Source: Aquabacterium sp029268225 (GTDB taxonomy: Bacteria > Pseudomonadota > Gammaproteobacteria > Burkholderiales > Burkholderiaceae_C). From it: 64,000 nt of DNA. The DNA lies in the NCBI RefSeq assembly GCF_037482285.1, contig NZ_JBBEYB010000004.1, positions 124,001 through 188,000 on the forward strand, read 5' to 3'. The notes beneath the pieces were generated by a model. That model was given only the letters and a program-made list of their open reading frames with translations. It did not search any database and had not been told where the DNA came from. The translations under genes and the position numbers were made by a program. Shown piece after piece: positions 30,473 to 39,497 of this stretch (within the stretch, counting starts at the first letter, position 1; every line of letters starts with the position of its first letter).

Positions 30473-31210
30473 TCAGGCCTGGAGCGGCGGCAGGGAAGGA
30501 GGAGGGGAGGCGCGATGCAGGGCATCGTGGACCTCGTCGCGGAAGCGGCTGAGCGCTGCCAGCGAGGCCAGGGCGGCCTCACGCGGCACCAGTGCGCTCC
30601 AGATCAGTTCGGTCAACTGGGCGGCGGTGGTGTCGATGTCGGGGCGCTTGGCCGAGGTGATGGCGTCCCACAGCACGTGCTCCATCGAGCCGTAGACCAG
30701 CTCGCGCAGCAGGCGCAGGGGCATGTCGGCGCGGACCTGGCCTTGGGCCTGGGCCTCGGCCAGCGCGTCCATCAAGGGGGCGGTGTAGCGGCGCTTGCAG
30801 GCGGCGATGACCTCGGCGAGTTCGGGCTCGGCCGAGCCAGCGGCGCGGCCCTCGCCCAGCACCAGGGCGCACATGCCCGAGCCGTCGGCCAGCAGGGTGC
30901 CGAGGTGGGCGCGCACAACGTGGCTGAGCTTGGCGTGCACGCCGCTCAGACGGGGTACGTCGCGCTCCAGCTCGCCGCTGATTTCGTCATACCAGCGGGT
31001 GATGACCTGGATGCACAGCTCGCGCTTGCTGGCGAAGTAGGTGAAGACCGTGGCCTCGGAGACCCCGGCGGTCTCGGCGATCAGGGCCATGGTGGTGCGC
31101 TGGTAGCCGTGCTGCGTGAACACGGATTGAGCGGCGCTCAACAAATCTTGCAGGCGATGCTGCGACTTGCTGCTTTTAGGGACGGTGCGGGCCAGGGTAC
31201 TGGAACTCAT
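30473..31210 (-). CDS. TetR-family regulator leading the liu operon (LiuQ candidate)
   Basis: 245 residues. The N-terminal helix-turn-helix is TTMALIAETAGVSEATVFTYFASKREL; the C-terminal ligand domain has low similarity to anything I can name. It is the first gene of tetR-liuBCDEA. In betaproteobacteria the leucine/isovalerate genes are described as controlled by a TetR regulator, LiuQ, and I infer this role from position. There is no Shine-Dalgarno before the ATG; a 21-base imperfect palindrome ends at the base directly before it, suggesting autoregulation and perhaps a leaderless message. The window shows no MerR-type LiuR. Confidence 0.85.
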   Translation of the reverse strand: MSSSTLARTVPKSSKSQHRLQDLLSAAQSVFTQHGYQRTTMALIAETAGVSEATVFTYFASKRELCIQVITRWYDEISGELERDVPRLSGVHAKLSHVVRAHLGTLLADGSGMCALVLGEGRAAGSAEPELAEVIAACKRRYTAPLMDALAEAQAQGQVRADMPLRLLRELVYGSMEHVLWDAITSAKRPDIDTTAAQLTELIWSALVPREAALASLAALSRFRDEVHDALHRASPPPSLPPLQA

Positions 31211-31231
31211 TTTTTGAGTATGACTCAGAAA
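31211..31231 (-). promoter_or_regulatory. Candidate operator abutting the tetR start codon
   Basis: On the minus strand TTTCTGAGT, CAT, ACTCAAAAA: a 13-base perfect core (TGAGT-CAT-ACTCA) with arms matching 8 of 9. The core overlaps CATACT, a possible -10 box whose start point would fall on or next to the ATG at 31210. A repressor bound here would block the whole tetR-liu operon. Confidence 0.55.
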
Positions 31232-31298
31232 TGAGCATGGAGCCAGCGCTGCAGCCCCTCTCCATCACCCGGGAAAACCCGGGTCAAACGGCCGTGTG

Positions 31299-32108
31299 TC
31301 AGTCGAAACGGTAGGCCGACAAGGTGGTTTCCAGTACGCGATCGCTGAACACCCGCTGGCCACGTCCTTCGCTGGCGGCGCCGGCCACCACCATCAGGGG
31401 CAGCAGGTGTTCTTCGGCGCGGGGCGGGTGGCAAAGCCGGGCCGAGGGGGCCTGGTCCCAGTGCGCCAGACCCTGTGCGCGCGTCGCCGGGTCGGCCTCC
31501 ACCGTGGCGGTGAGCCAGGCGTCGAAGGTGTCGGAGATCGGGCCAAAGCGTGGGTCGCCATAGCCGCGCATGTTGTGAAAGCTCATGCCGCTGCCGACGA
31601 TCAGCACGCCCTCGTCGCGCAGGGTGGTCAAGGCCTGGCCGGCTTGCAGATGGGCCTGCGCGTCCAGGTCGTGCCGCAGGGACAGTTGCACCACGGGCAC
31701 GTCGGCGTCGGGGAACATCAGTTTCAGCGGGATGAACATGCCGTGGTCGAAGCCGCGGCGCGGATCAGCCTGGGAGGGTTGGCCTGCGGCGTGCAACAGC
31801 TGCGTGGTGCGCTCGGCCAGCTGGGGCTCACCCGGCGCGGGGTAGCGCAGTTCGTAGGTGTGGGGCGGAAAGCCGCCGTAGTCGTAGATCAGCTCGGGCT
31901 GGGCGCCGCTGGTGACGTTGAAGCCCCCCGTGAGCCAGTGGCCCGACACCATGACGATGGCGGTGGGGCGCGAGGTCAGGGTGTCGGCAATGCCCATCAG
32001 GAAGTCGCGCATGCGGTGCCAGGTGGTGGGCGGGTTCCAGTCCATGAAGAAACAGGGCCCTGCGCCATGCGGGATGAAATAGGTGGGCATGCGGGTGGGC
32101 GTGGACAT
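31299..32108 (-). CDS. Extradiol ring-cleavage dioxygenase, 4,5-DOPA dioxygenase type
   Basis: 269 residues of the LigB-like class III extradiol family (YgiD/DODA). Metal ligands expected in this family are visible: the N-terminal YFIPHGAGP, the histidine of VSGHWLTGG, and the late MSFHNMRGYGDP; GFDHGMFIPLKLMFP is a strong family block. The start at 32108 gives MSTPTRMPTYFIPHG. Only weak ribosome-binding sequence precedes it. The native substrate is not evident; many relatives are annotated only by similarity to the plant enzyme. It diverges from the neighbouring monooxygenase. Confidence 0.85.
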   Translation of the reverse strand: MSTPTRMPTYFIPHGAGPCFFMDWNPPTTWHRMRDFLMGIADTLTSRPTAIVMVSGHWLTGGFNVTSGAQPELIYDYGGFPPHTYELRYPAPGEPQLAERTTQLLHAAGQPSQADPRRGFDHGMFIPLKLMFPDADVPVVQLSLRHDLDAQAHLQAGQALTTLRDEGVLIVGSGMSFHNMRGYGDPRFGPISDTFDAWLTATVEADPATRAQGLAHWDQAPSARLCHPPRAEEHLLPLMVVAGAASEGRGQRVFSDRVLETTLSAYRFD

Positions 32109-32243
32109 GGCGGGTCTTTCGTGGCGGCTTGGAGATCGAAACGGTGGACACGCCACTGTCTGGGGTGTCACTCGTTCAGTATCGGCCAAGGGCGAATAGA
32201 CCGATGGCTGCAGGGGGAAACCCAGGTGCCGCAGAATGGTTCG

Positions 32244-33251
32244 ATGAAAGCGCTCCAAGACATTGCCCTGTCCATGCTGGACCTGGTGGCCGTGCGCGAA
32301 GGCGGCACGGTGGCCGAGGCCCTCGCCATCGCTCTGCGCACCGCCCAGCAGGCCGAAGCCCTCGGTTTCACCCGCTACTGGCTGGCCGAACACCACAACA
32401 TGCCCGGTATCGCCAGTTCGGCCACGGCTGTGCTGGTGGGCCACATCGCGGGGGGCACGCAGCGCATCCGCGTCGGCTCGGGCGGCATCATGTTGCCCAA
32501 CCACGCGCCGCTGGTCGTGGCCGAGGCCTTTGGCACGCTGGCCGAGCTCTACCCCGGTCGCATTGACCTGGGACTGGGCCGCGCACCCGGCACCGACCGC
32601 GCCACCATGCGGGCCCTGCGCCGCCACCACGTCGAAACCGAAGACGACTTCCCGCGCGAGGTCAGCGAGTTGCAGCGCCTGCTCGGGCCGGTGCAGCCGG
32701 GGCAGGCCATCGTCGCCATGCCCGGTGCGGGCACCGAGGTGCCGATCTGGCTGCTGGGCTCCAGCCTGTTTTCTGCGCAACTGGCGGCCGAGAAGGGCCT
32801 GCCCTACGCCTTTGCCTCGCACTTCGCGCCGCGCATGCTGCTGCAGGCGGTCGAGCTGTACCGGGAGCGCTTCAAGCCGTCCAAGGTGCTGGCCCAGCCG
32901 CACGTGATGATCGGCGTGCCCATCGTGGCCGCGCCCACCGACGACGAGGCCGAGTTCCTGGCCACCAGTACCGAGCAGCGCGTGCTGGGCATCCTGAAGG
33001 GGGAGCGCGGGCGTTTGCCGCCGCCAGTCGCAGGCTTCCGCGCCACGCTGTCACCGTCCGAGCACGCGGGCGTGGCTGACTTCCTTGGCGCGGCTGTCAT
33101 CGGCGGGCCCGATACCGTGCGCGCGGGTTTGACCCGTTTGCTGGAGCTGACTCAGGCCGACGAGGTCATGATGGTGTCCGATGTGTTCGACCCCGCGCTG
33201 CGCTGGCGATCGATGGCGATCACCGCCGAGGTCTGCGACATCAGGGTATGA
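32244..33251 (+). CDS. Luciferase-like (LLM) flavin-dependent oxidoreductase
   Basis: 335 residues, similar to YhbW-type single-component LLM proteins. It begins MKALQDIALSMLDLVAVREG, followed by FTRYWLAEHHNMPGIASSAT, RIRVGSGGIMLPNHAPL, and IDLGLGRAPGTD, all typical of the TIM-barrel FMN-binding family. The ATG at 32244 was chosen because homology starts exactly there. Substrate unknown. It is divergent from the dioxygenase gene; the gap to aidB is 65 bases. Confidence 0.88.
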   Translation: MKALQDIALSMLDLVAVREGGTVAEALAIALRTAQQAEALGFTRYWLAEHHNMPGIASSATAVLVGHIAGGTQRIRVGSGGIMLPNHAPLVVAEAFGTLAELYPGRIDLGLGRAPGTDRATMRALRRHHVETEDDFPREVSELQRLLGPVQPGQAIVAMPGAGTEVPIWLLGSSLFSAQLAAEKGLPYAFASHFAPRMLLQAVELYRERFKPSKVLAQPHVMIGVPIVAAPTDDEAEFLATSTEQRVLGILKGERGRLPPPVAGFRATLSPSEHAGVADFLGAAVIGGPDTVRAGLTRLLELTQADEVMMVSDVFDPALRWRSMAITAEVCDIRV

Positions 33252-33316
33252 CATGAGTTGGCAAATGATGATGATCGGTGACATGATCTGTCGCGTCATC
33301 ACCCCGTTTGCCGACC

Positions 33317-34996
33317 ATGTCCACGCCTGTCACGCCGTCCCGCTTTCTGGATCAGACCCACGAGGTCCACAACGTCTCGTGTGAGCTGGCGGGCTACAAC
33401 ATGTACACGCAGGACGCGGCCTTGCAGGAGGCCGTCCAGCGTGAGGGCGCGGCCTGGGCCCAGACCGACCTGACGCGTTTTGGCCAGCTCACCGGTTCGG
33501 CCGACTATCTGGAGCTGGGCGCCCTGGCCAACCGCCACCCGCCCGAGCTCGACACCCACGACCGCTTCGGCCACCGCGTCGACTTGGTGCGCTTTCACCC
33601 GGCGTATCACACGCTGATGAAGACGGCCATCGAAGAAGGCATCCACGCCTCGCCTTGGACCGATCCCAAGCCGGGCGCCCATGTGGCCCGTGCCGCCAAG
33701 TTCTACCTGCAGGCGCAAGTGGAAGCCGGGCATGGCTGCCCCATCACCATGACCTTTGCGGCCGTGCCCAGCCTGCTGACCACGCCCAAGCTGGCCGAGC
33801 AGTGGGTGCCCAAGATCACCGCGCCCATCTACGATCCGCGCAACGTGCCCGACGCGGCCAAGCACGGCCTGACCATCGGCATGGCGATGACCGAGAAGCA
33901 GGGCGGTTCGGACGTGCGCGCCAACACCACCCGAGCGTACCCGGTAGACGCCTCCGGTCCCGGTGAGGCGTACGAGCTCGTCGGCCACAAGTTCTTCGTG
34001 TCCGCGCCCATGTGCGACGCTTTCCTGGTGCTGGCCCAGGCGCCGGGCGGCCTGTCGTGCTTCCTGCTGCCGCGCTGGCGACCCGATGGCAGCAAGAACC
34101 CGCTGCAGGTGCTGCGCCTCAAGCGCAAGATGGGCAACGTCTCCAACGCATCGAGCGAGACCGAATTGCGGGGCGCCCTGGCCTGGATGGTCGGTGAAGA
34201 AGGGCGGGGCGTGCGCACCATCATCGAGATGGTGTCCATGACCCGCTTCGACTGCATGATCGGTTCATCGGCCGGCCAGCGTGCGGCCGTCGCCCAGGCG
34301 CTGCATCACTGCTCGCAGCGTTCGGCCTTCGGCACCGTGCTCAACCAGCAACCACTGATGCAGAACGTGTTGGCCGACCTGGTGCTGGAAAGCGAAGGCT
34401 CACTGGCGCTGACCATGCGCATGGCCCGCGCCATGGACCAGCGCGCCACTGATCTGCACGAAGACCGGCTGGCCCGCCTGCTCACCGCCGTCGGCAAATA
34501 CTGGATCTGCAAGCGCACGCCGCAACACGCCTATGAGGCCATGGAGTGCATCGGCGGCAGCGGGGTGATGGAAGACAGTCCCTTCCCGCGCCTGTTCCGC
34601 GAGTCTCCCGTCAACGCCATCTGGGAGGGCAGCGGCAACGTGCAGTGTCTGGACGTGCTGCGTGCCATGCACAAGACGCCGGACGTGGTGCAGGCCTTCT
34701 TCAGCGAACTGGCTCGCGCCCGTGGCGGCCATGCCTTGCTCGACCGCTACGTGGCCGACTTGCAGCGCGCCTTCACCGATCTGTCCGATCTGGAATACCG
34801 CGCCCGCGATGTGGTGGGCCGCATGGCGCTGGCGGTGCAGGCGGCCCTGCTGGTGCAGCACGCGCCCAGCGTGGTCAGCGATGCGTTCTGTGCCTCACGC
34901 CTGGGCGGCGACAACCAGCACCACTACGGCACCTTACCGCGCGGCATCGACTGTGCGGCGATCATCGCGCGTGCCACCCCGCAGCGCGACGCCTGA
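33317..34996 (+). CDS. aidB: AidB-type acyl-CoA dehydrogenase
   Basis: 559 residues; closely follows the layout of E. coli AidB (541), a flavoprotein of the acyl-CoA dehydrogenase family that binds DNA and is induced with the adaptive response. Shared blocks include QVEAGHGCPITMTFAA, GMAMTEKQGGSDV, LAQAPGGLSCFLLPR, MTRFDCMIGSSA and NAIWEGSGNVQCLDVLR. The ATG at 33317 is used; an in-frame TTG at 33308 has no better site. No ada or alk genes are nearby, so a DNA-protection role is by family only. A weak GC hairpin without T run follows its stop. Confidence 0.9.
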   Translation: MSTPVTPSRFLDQTHEVHNVSCELAGYNMYTQDAALQEAVQREGAAWAQTDLTRFGQLTGSADYLELGALANRHPPELDTHDRFGHRVDLVRFHPAYHTLMKTAIEEGIHASPWTDPKPGAHVARAAKFYLQAQVEAGHGCPITMTFAAVPSLLTTPKLAEQWVPKITAPIYDPRNVPDAAKHGLTIGMAMTEKQGGSDVRANTTRAYPVDASGPGEAYELVGHKFFVSAPMCDAFLVLAQAPGGLSCFLLPRWRPDGSKNPLQVLRLKRKMGNVSNASSETELRGALAWMVGEEGRGVRTIIEMVSMTRFDCMIGSSAGQRAAVAQALHHCSQRSAFGTVLNQQPLMQNVLADLVLESEGSLALTMRMARAMDQRATDLHEDRLARLLTAVGKYWICKRTPQHAYEAMECIGGSGVMEDSPFPRLFRESPVNAIWEGSGNVQCLDVLRAMHKTPDVVQAFFSELARARGGHALLDRYVADLQRAFTDLSDLEYRARDVVGRMALAVQAALLVQHAPSVVSDAFCASRLGGDNQHHYGTLPRGIDCAAIIARATPQRDA

Positions 34997-35030
34997 TCGG
35001 CGTGGTGTGCGGCGCAGGGGCGCTGCCCCC

Positions 35031-36014
35031 TCAGCGTAGCACCTGGTGCGCCACCCCCACGTACATCGGGATCCCGATCAGGATGTTGAACGGGAAGGTC
35101 AGACCCAGCGACATGCCGATGTACAGCGAGGGGTTGGCCTCGGGAATGGCATGGCGCACCACCGCCGGCACGGCGATGTAGGACGCACTGGCGGCCAGCA
35201 CCATCAGCAAGGCACCGTTGCCTGCCGGGATGTCGAGCAGCACACACAGGCCCAGCGCCAGAGCCGCATGGACCAGAGGGCCGATCAGGCCATAGGCCAG
35301 CAACCAGGGTGACTTGCCCTTGAGCTCACCCATGTTGCGTGCCGCGTTCAGGCCCATGTCCAGCAGGAAGAAGGCCAGCATGCCCTTGAACAGGTCACCC
35401 GCAAATGGCTTCATGGCGTCGTGGCCCGATTGCCCGGTCACGATGCCGATCACCATCGCGCCCAGCAACACCAACTGCGCTCCGTCGGTCACCGACTCAT
35501 GCAGGATGCGGCCCAGCGGTGTGTTGCGGACCGTGCGCGACTCGGCAGCGAGCGCCTGCTCCTTCTCACGCTGGCGCACCATGTTGGCCAGCAGCACCGC
35601 CATGATGATCGCCGGGGATTCCATCAAGGCCATGGCCGCGGCCATGTGTCCGCCATAGGGCAGGTTGTGGTTGTCCAGGTACTGCACTGCCGTGATGAAG
35701 GTCACGGCGCTGACCGAACCATAGGTGGCCGCGATCGCGGCCGCGTCGTAGCCGCTCAGGAAGCGTTTGAGCAGGTGATAGCCCAGCAGCGGCACCACCG
35801 TGGCCAACAACAAGGCGCAGCCCAAGCTCACGGCCACATCGGCCGTCAGACCCGACTGGTGCAGCGCGAAGCCACCCTTCAGCCCCAGGGCCATCAGCAG
35901 GTACAGGGAGAGGAAGCGTGCGATCTGCGGCGGGATCTCCAGGTTGGAGCGCAGGGCGCCGGCCAGCAGGCCAAACACGAAAAAAAGGATGGCCGGGTCG
36001 AGGAAACTTTGCAT
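35031..36014 (-). CDS. SbtA-type sodium-dependent bicarbonate transporter family protein
   Basis: 327 residues with about ten membrane helices, of the family of cyanobacterial SbtA (DUF897). Typical parts: FLDPAILFFVFGLLAGALRSNLEIPP near the start, ALGLKGGFAL, TYGSVSAVTFITAVQYL, LLDMGLNAARN, and MSLGLTFPFNILIGIPMY at the end. The ATG at 36014 has GGAG 8 bases upstream; an earlier in-frame GTG at 36032 has none. No PII-like sbtB lies beside it, and no carbon-fixation genes are in the window, so the transported ion remains open. It diverges from the hybrid kinase gene. Confidence 0.85.
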   Translation of the reverse strand: MQSFLDPAILFFVFGLLAGALRSNLEIPPQIARFLSLYLLMALGLKGGFALHQSGLTADVAVSLGCALLLATVVPLLGYHLLKRFLSGYDAAAIAATYGSVSAVTFITAVQYLDNHNLPYGGHMAAAMALMESPAIIMAVLLANMVRQREKEQALAAESRTVRNTPLGRILHESVTDGAQLVLLGAMVIGIVTGQSGHDAMKPFAGDLFKGMLAFFLLDMGLNAARNMGELKGKSPWLLAYGLIGPLVHAALALGLCVLLDIPAGNGALLMVLAASASYIAVPAVVRHAIPEANPSLYIGMSLGLTFPFNILIGIPMYVGVAHQVLR

Positions 36015-36255
36015 GAGATGGGCTCCGGTCACGCCACGATGCCGGGGGAGCCCGGACGCAGCGACCGGAACTGAACTCTAGCAGTTTGGCGGCCCGGGTG
36101 GTGGGCACCCACGACAAAGGCGGGTCAAGCTCAGGGTCATGCGGGCCGCCCCCTGCGCGTGCACCCCCGAGTCGGCTGTCAACCCGGTTTTGCCTGAGCG
36201 CTCCTCAGGGGTTTTCGAGACAAGACGCCGTCCGAGATCTGCGCGACAGTGGTGC

Positions 36256-38427
36256 ATGTTCTCGGATTTACCTTGGTGGTTGATCAACACGGTGGTGGCC
36301 GTGCTGCTCCTGGCCCTCGGTGCCACCGTTGCGCTGTGGGGCCTGACATGGCGTGCCCGCACGCGGCAGCGCATCCAGGCGCTGGAAGAGCGCCGCCTGC
36401 TGTTGCAGAACCTGGTGCGCCACATTCCCGATCTGGTCTGGCTCAAGGACATCGATGGCGTCTACCTAGCCTGCAACGAGCCCTTTGAGCGCTTTTTCGG
36501 CGCCGTGGAAGCCGACATCATTGGCAAAACCGATGCCGACTTCCTGTCGGCCGAACAGGCGGCGCTCTTTCGTGAAAACGACTTCCTGGCCATGACCTCG
36601 GGTCAGCCGCACATGAACGAGGAGTGGATCACCTTCGCGGGCAGTGACGAACCTCGCCTGGTTGAAACCATCAAGAGCCCCATGCTTGACAGCCGGGGCG
36701 AGGTCATCGGTGTGCTCGGTGTTTCGCGCGACATCACCGAGCGTGAGCGCGCCGCTCAGGAACTGCAGCGTCTGCGCAATCACCTGACTGAACTGGTGGA
36801 CGAGCGGACCCACCAGCTCGCCGAGCTGGCCGAATCTTTGCGCCAAGCCCACGCCGAACAGAAGACCATTGTCGATGCCGTGCCCGTGGGCATAGGTTTG
36901 CTCAAGGACCGCCATGTGGTTTACTGCAACCAGCGTCTGGAGCAGATGTTCGGGTTCCAGCCCGGAGGCATGGTCGGCCGATCCACGCGGGTCTGGTATC
37001 CCGACCATGCCGCGTACGAGGCGGGTGGACGCAAGGTCTACGAAATCATCAATCAGGGCGAGATGTACTGGCGCGACGAGCAGCTGATCCGGCAGGATGG
37101 CAGCCTGTTCTGGGCACGCATCACCGGGCGCCTGATCGACCCGCAGGACCCGGCCAAGGGTGTGCTGGGCATCATGGAAGACATCAGCGCCGAGCGGGCC
37201 ACCATGGAAGCCCTGCGCAAGGCCAAGGAGGCCGCGGAAGCCACCACCCGCTTGAAGTCGGCTTTTCTGGCCAACATGAGCCACGAAATTCGCACGCCGA
37301 TGAATGCCATCATCGGCTTGACTCACCTCGCCCTGGACACCTCGCTCGACGACATCCAGCGCGACTACCTGCAAAAGATTCAGGGGGCCAGCCAGCACCT
37401 GCTGGGCATCGTCAACGACGTGTTGGACCTGTCCAAAATCGAGTCGGGCAAACTGCAACTGGAGCGCCTCAGTGTGGACATCGCCCAGATCCTGCGTGAC
37501 GTGCATGCCCAGCTCATCGACAAGGCGCACGCGAAGGGGCTCGCCTTGCAGTTGCACATCGATCCGGCGCTGTCCCCTCGCCTGATGGGCGACGGCCTGC
37601 GCATTGGCCAGGTGCTGCTCAACTTTGGCAGCAACGCGGTGAAGTTCACCGAGCAGGGCCAGGTCGACCTGAGCGTGCGGGTGCAGTCTCACACCGATCG
37701 CGAGGTGAGCTTGTGCTTCGAGGTGCGCGACACCGGCATTGGCCTGAGCGACACCGAGCAGTCCCAACTCTTTCAGAGCTTCCAGCAGGCCGACGTTTCC
37801 ACCACCCGGCAGTACGGTGGCACAGGCCTGGGGCTGGCCATTTCTCGCCATCTGGCCGAGCAAATGGGTGGCGCCGTGGGCGTGCACAGCGAGCCGGGTC
37901 AGGGTAGTCTGTTCTGGTTCACCCTCACTCTGGAGCGCGCCGAGGAGGAGCCCGCGCAGGCCGGCAGCGGGCCGAACGCGCGCACGCCCACCTCACTGAG
38001 CGAGGCGCGTGAGACCTTGGCCTATCTGCGCGGGAGCCGGGTGTTGGTGGTGGAAGACAACGAACTCAATCGCCTGCTGGCGGGCGAGTTGCTGCAGGGG
38101 GTCGGTCTGGTCGTGGACTTCGCACACAACGGTCAACAGGCGGTTGATCGCCTCACCCGGGTCGAGGCGGGCAGTGCCGCCGATTACCGTCTCGTCTTCA
38201 TGGACATGCAGATGCCGGTGATGGACGGCCTGGAGGCCACGCGACAGATCCGGCAGCTACCGGACCGAACGCCGTTGCCCATCGTCGCGATGACCGCCAA
38301 CGCCATGGTCGAAGACAGCGAACGCTGCCTGGCTGCGGGCATGAACGACTACATCTCCAAACCCTTCAGCCCGGAAGCCCTGTGGGCCTTGCTGAGCCGT
38401 TGGTTGCCGCCGCGTCAGCCAGCCTGA
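36256..38427 (+). CDS. PAS-containing hybrid sensor histidine kinase
   Basis: 723 residues. One N-terminal membrane helix (about 9-30), no sizeable periplasmic part, PAS domain 1 (about 50-170), a coiled coil (170-205), PAS domain 2 (205-325), HisKA with phosphoryl His343 in MSHEIRTPMNAI, ATPase domain (NFGSNAVKFTEQG; DTGIGL; GGTGLGLAIS), and a C-terminal receiver with Asp650 in VFMDMQMPVMDG. There is no HPt domain, so a separate phosphotransfer protein would be needed. No response regulator gene is adjacent. The ATG at 36256 was preferred to an earlier in-frame start because the membrane helix then starts right at the N-terminus. Confidence 0.9.
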   Translation: MFSDLPWWLINTVVAVLLLALGATVALWGLTWRARTRQRIQALEERRLLLQNLVRHIPDLVWLKDIDGVYLACNEPFERFFGAVEADIIGKTDADFLSAEQAALFRENDFLAMTSGQPHMNEEWITFAGSDEPRLVETIKSPMLDSRGEVIGVLGVSRDITERERAAQELQRLRNHLTELVDERTHQLAELAESLRQAHAEQKTIVDAVPVGIGLLKDRHVVYCNQRLEQMFGFQPGGMVGRSTRVWYPDHAAYEAGGRKVYEIINQGEMYWRDEQLIRQDGSLFWARITGRLIDPQDPAKGVLGIMEDISAERATMEALRKAKEAAEATTRLKSAFLANMSHEIRTPMNAIIGLTHLALDTSLDDIQRDYLQKIQGASQHLLGIVNDVLDLSKIESGKLQLERLSVDIAQILRDVHAQLIDKAHAKGLALQLHIDPALSPRLMGDGLRIGQVLLNFGSNAVKFTEQGQVDLSVRVQSHTDREVSLCFEVRDTGIGLSDTEQSQLFQSFQQADVSTTRQYGGTGLGLAISRHLAEQMGGAVGVHSEPGQGSLFWFTLTLERAEEEPAQAGSGPNARTPTSLSEARETLAYLRGSRVLVVEDNELNRLLAGELLQGVGLVVDFAHNGQQAVDRLTRVEAGSAADYRLVFMDMQMPVMDGLEATRQIRQLPDRTPLPIVAMTANAMVEDSERCLAAGMNDYISKPFSPEALWALLSRWLPPRQPA

Positions 38428-38433
38428 AGCTGC

Positions 38434-39315
38434 TCACAGACCCTGCAAGACCTTGGGTGTGGTCGCTCGGTGAAAGCCGTTGAAGCTGGGCGCAGGCTCG
38501 TGTGGCGCCTTGGGCCAAACCGGGTTGTTCACGCCCGCACCGCCGTCGATCGCCACCGTCACACCGGTGACAAAAGCTGCGCCAGGGCTCAGCAGGAAAC
38601 AGATCACCGAACTGATTTCCGCTTCCAGGCCCAGGCGGCGCATCGGCAGGTTGTCCTTCAGGCTCAGGATCATTGGCGCCATTGCAGGGCCATACGAGTC
38701 CATGCCGCTCGACGCCACCCAGCCCGGCGCCACCGCGTTGACACGCACGTGCGCGCGCGCCCACTCGAAGGCGGCCGTCTTGGTCAGGTTCACCATGCCG
38801 GCACGGGCTGCACCCGAGTGCGCCATGCCGGCCATGCCATTCCACATGTCGGCGGCCATGTTCACGATGGCACCGCCACCGTGCTTGCTCAGCGACTGAT
38901 TGAACACCTCGCGTGCCATCAGAAAGCCGCCCGTCAGGTTGTTGGCCACCACGGCCTCGAACCCGCGCTTGGAGATCATCTCCATCGGCGCCGGAAACTG
39001 CCCACCTGCGTTGTTGACCAGGCCATGAATGCGGCCATGCGTCTCAACGATGCGCGCCACCGCTGCCTTCACCTGGTCCTCATCGCGGATGTCGAAGGCC
39101 GCCGTGTCCACTTGGCCCCCATCTTCACGGATCTCGGCAGCCACCTTGTCGAGCTTCTCCTGGGTGCGACCGGTGATCACCACCGTCGCCCCCAACGCAG
39201 CCAGTTCATGCGCCACACAGCGGCCGATGCCACTGCCGCCCCCCGTGACGACATGGACTTGCCCCCGGAACAGGCCGGGACGGAAGATGCTGTCGTAGTG
39301 CGAAGAGGTGGTCAT
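38434..39315 (-). CDS. Short-chain dehydrogenase, trans-2-enoyl-CoA reductase-like
   Basis: 293 residues, NAD(P)-binding TGGGSGIGRCVA and NNAGG are clear. The usual catalytic YxxxK is not present at its normal place; the region reads AHSGAARAGMVNLTKTAAFEWA, which resembles peroxisomal-type trans-2-enoyl-CoA reductases, where the same HSGAARAG block occurs. This suggests an acyl-CoA substrate. It lies divergently across 182 bases from an acyl-CoA dehydrogenase, and convergent with the hybrid kinase. An alternative reading is an AtuG-like terpenoid-pathway SDR, but no other citronellol genes are here. Confidence 0.8.
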   Translation of the reverse strand: MTTSSHYDSIFRPGLFRGQVHVVTGGGSGIGRCVAHELAALGATVVITGRTQEKLDKVAAEIREDGGQVDTAAFDIRDEDQVKAAVARIVETHGRIHGLVNNAGGQFPAPMEMISKRGFEAVVANNLTGGFLMAREVFNQSLSKHGGGAIVNMAADMWNGMAGMAHSGAARAGMVNLTKTAAFEWARAHVRVNAVAPGWVASSGMDSYGPAMAPMILSLKDNLPMRRLGLEAEISSVICFLLSPGAAFVTGVTVAIDGGAGVNNPVWPKAPHEPAPSFNGFHRATTPKVLQGL

Positions 39316-39359
39316 GGCAGTGGGAAGGCAGACAAAGATGAGGGCACTCTAAACCTGGG

Positions 39360-39373
39360 TGACGTATGCGTCA
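39360..39373. promoter_or_regulatory. Inverted repeat in the SDR / acyl-CoA dehydrogenase divergent promoter region
   Basis: TGACG-TATG-CGTCA, a perfect 5-base inverted repeat with a 4-base centre, between two divergent genes of acyl-CoA metabolism. It may be an operator; no regulator gene is adjacent. Confidence 0.35.
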
Positions 39374-39497
39374 ATCAAGCGCCATTAAGGTTAATTACCG
39401 ATGGTCACCGGGCATGGCGCTCATTACGCTGACCATTCTGAACGGCTTGTTGTCTGTTCTCTTGACCGCATTCGGTCCGCATTCACCCGAGGCCCCC

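Noticed and set aside
28997..31234. A 745-codon plus-strand frame opposite liuB and tetR.
   Set aside because: Shadow spanning two real genes; composition is that of an antisense frame.
35017..35029. GGGGC-GCT-GCCCC hairpin between aidB and the SbtA-like gene.
   Set aside because: Short stem with no T run on either side; too weak to call a terminator.
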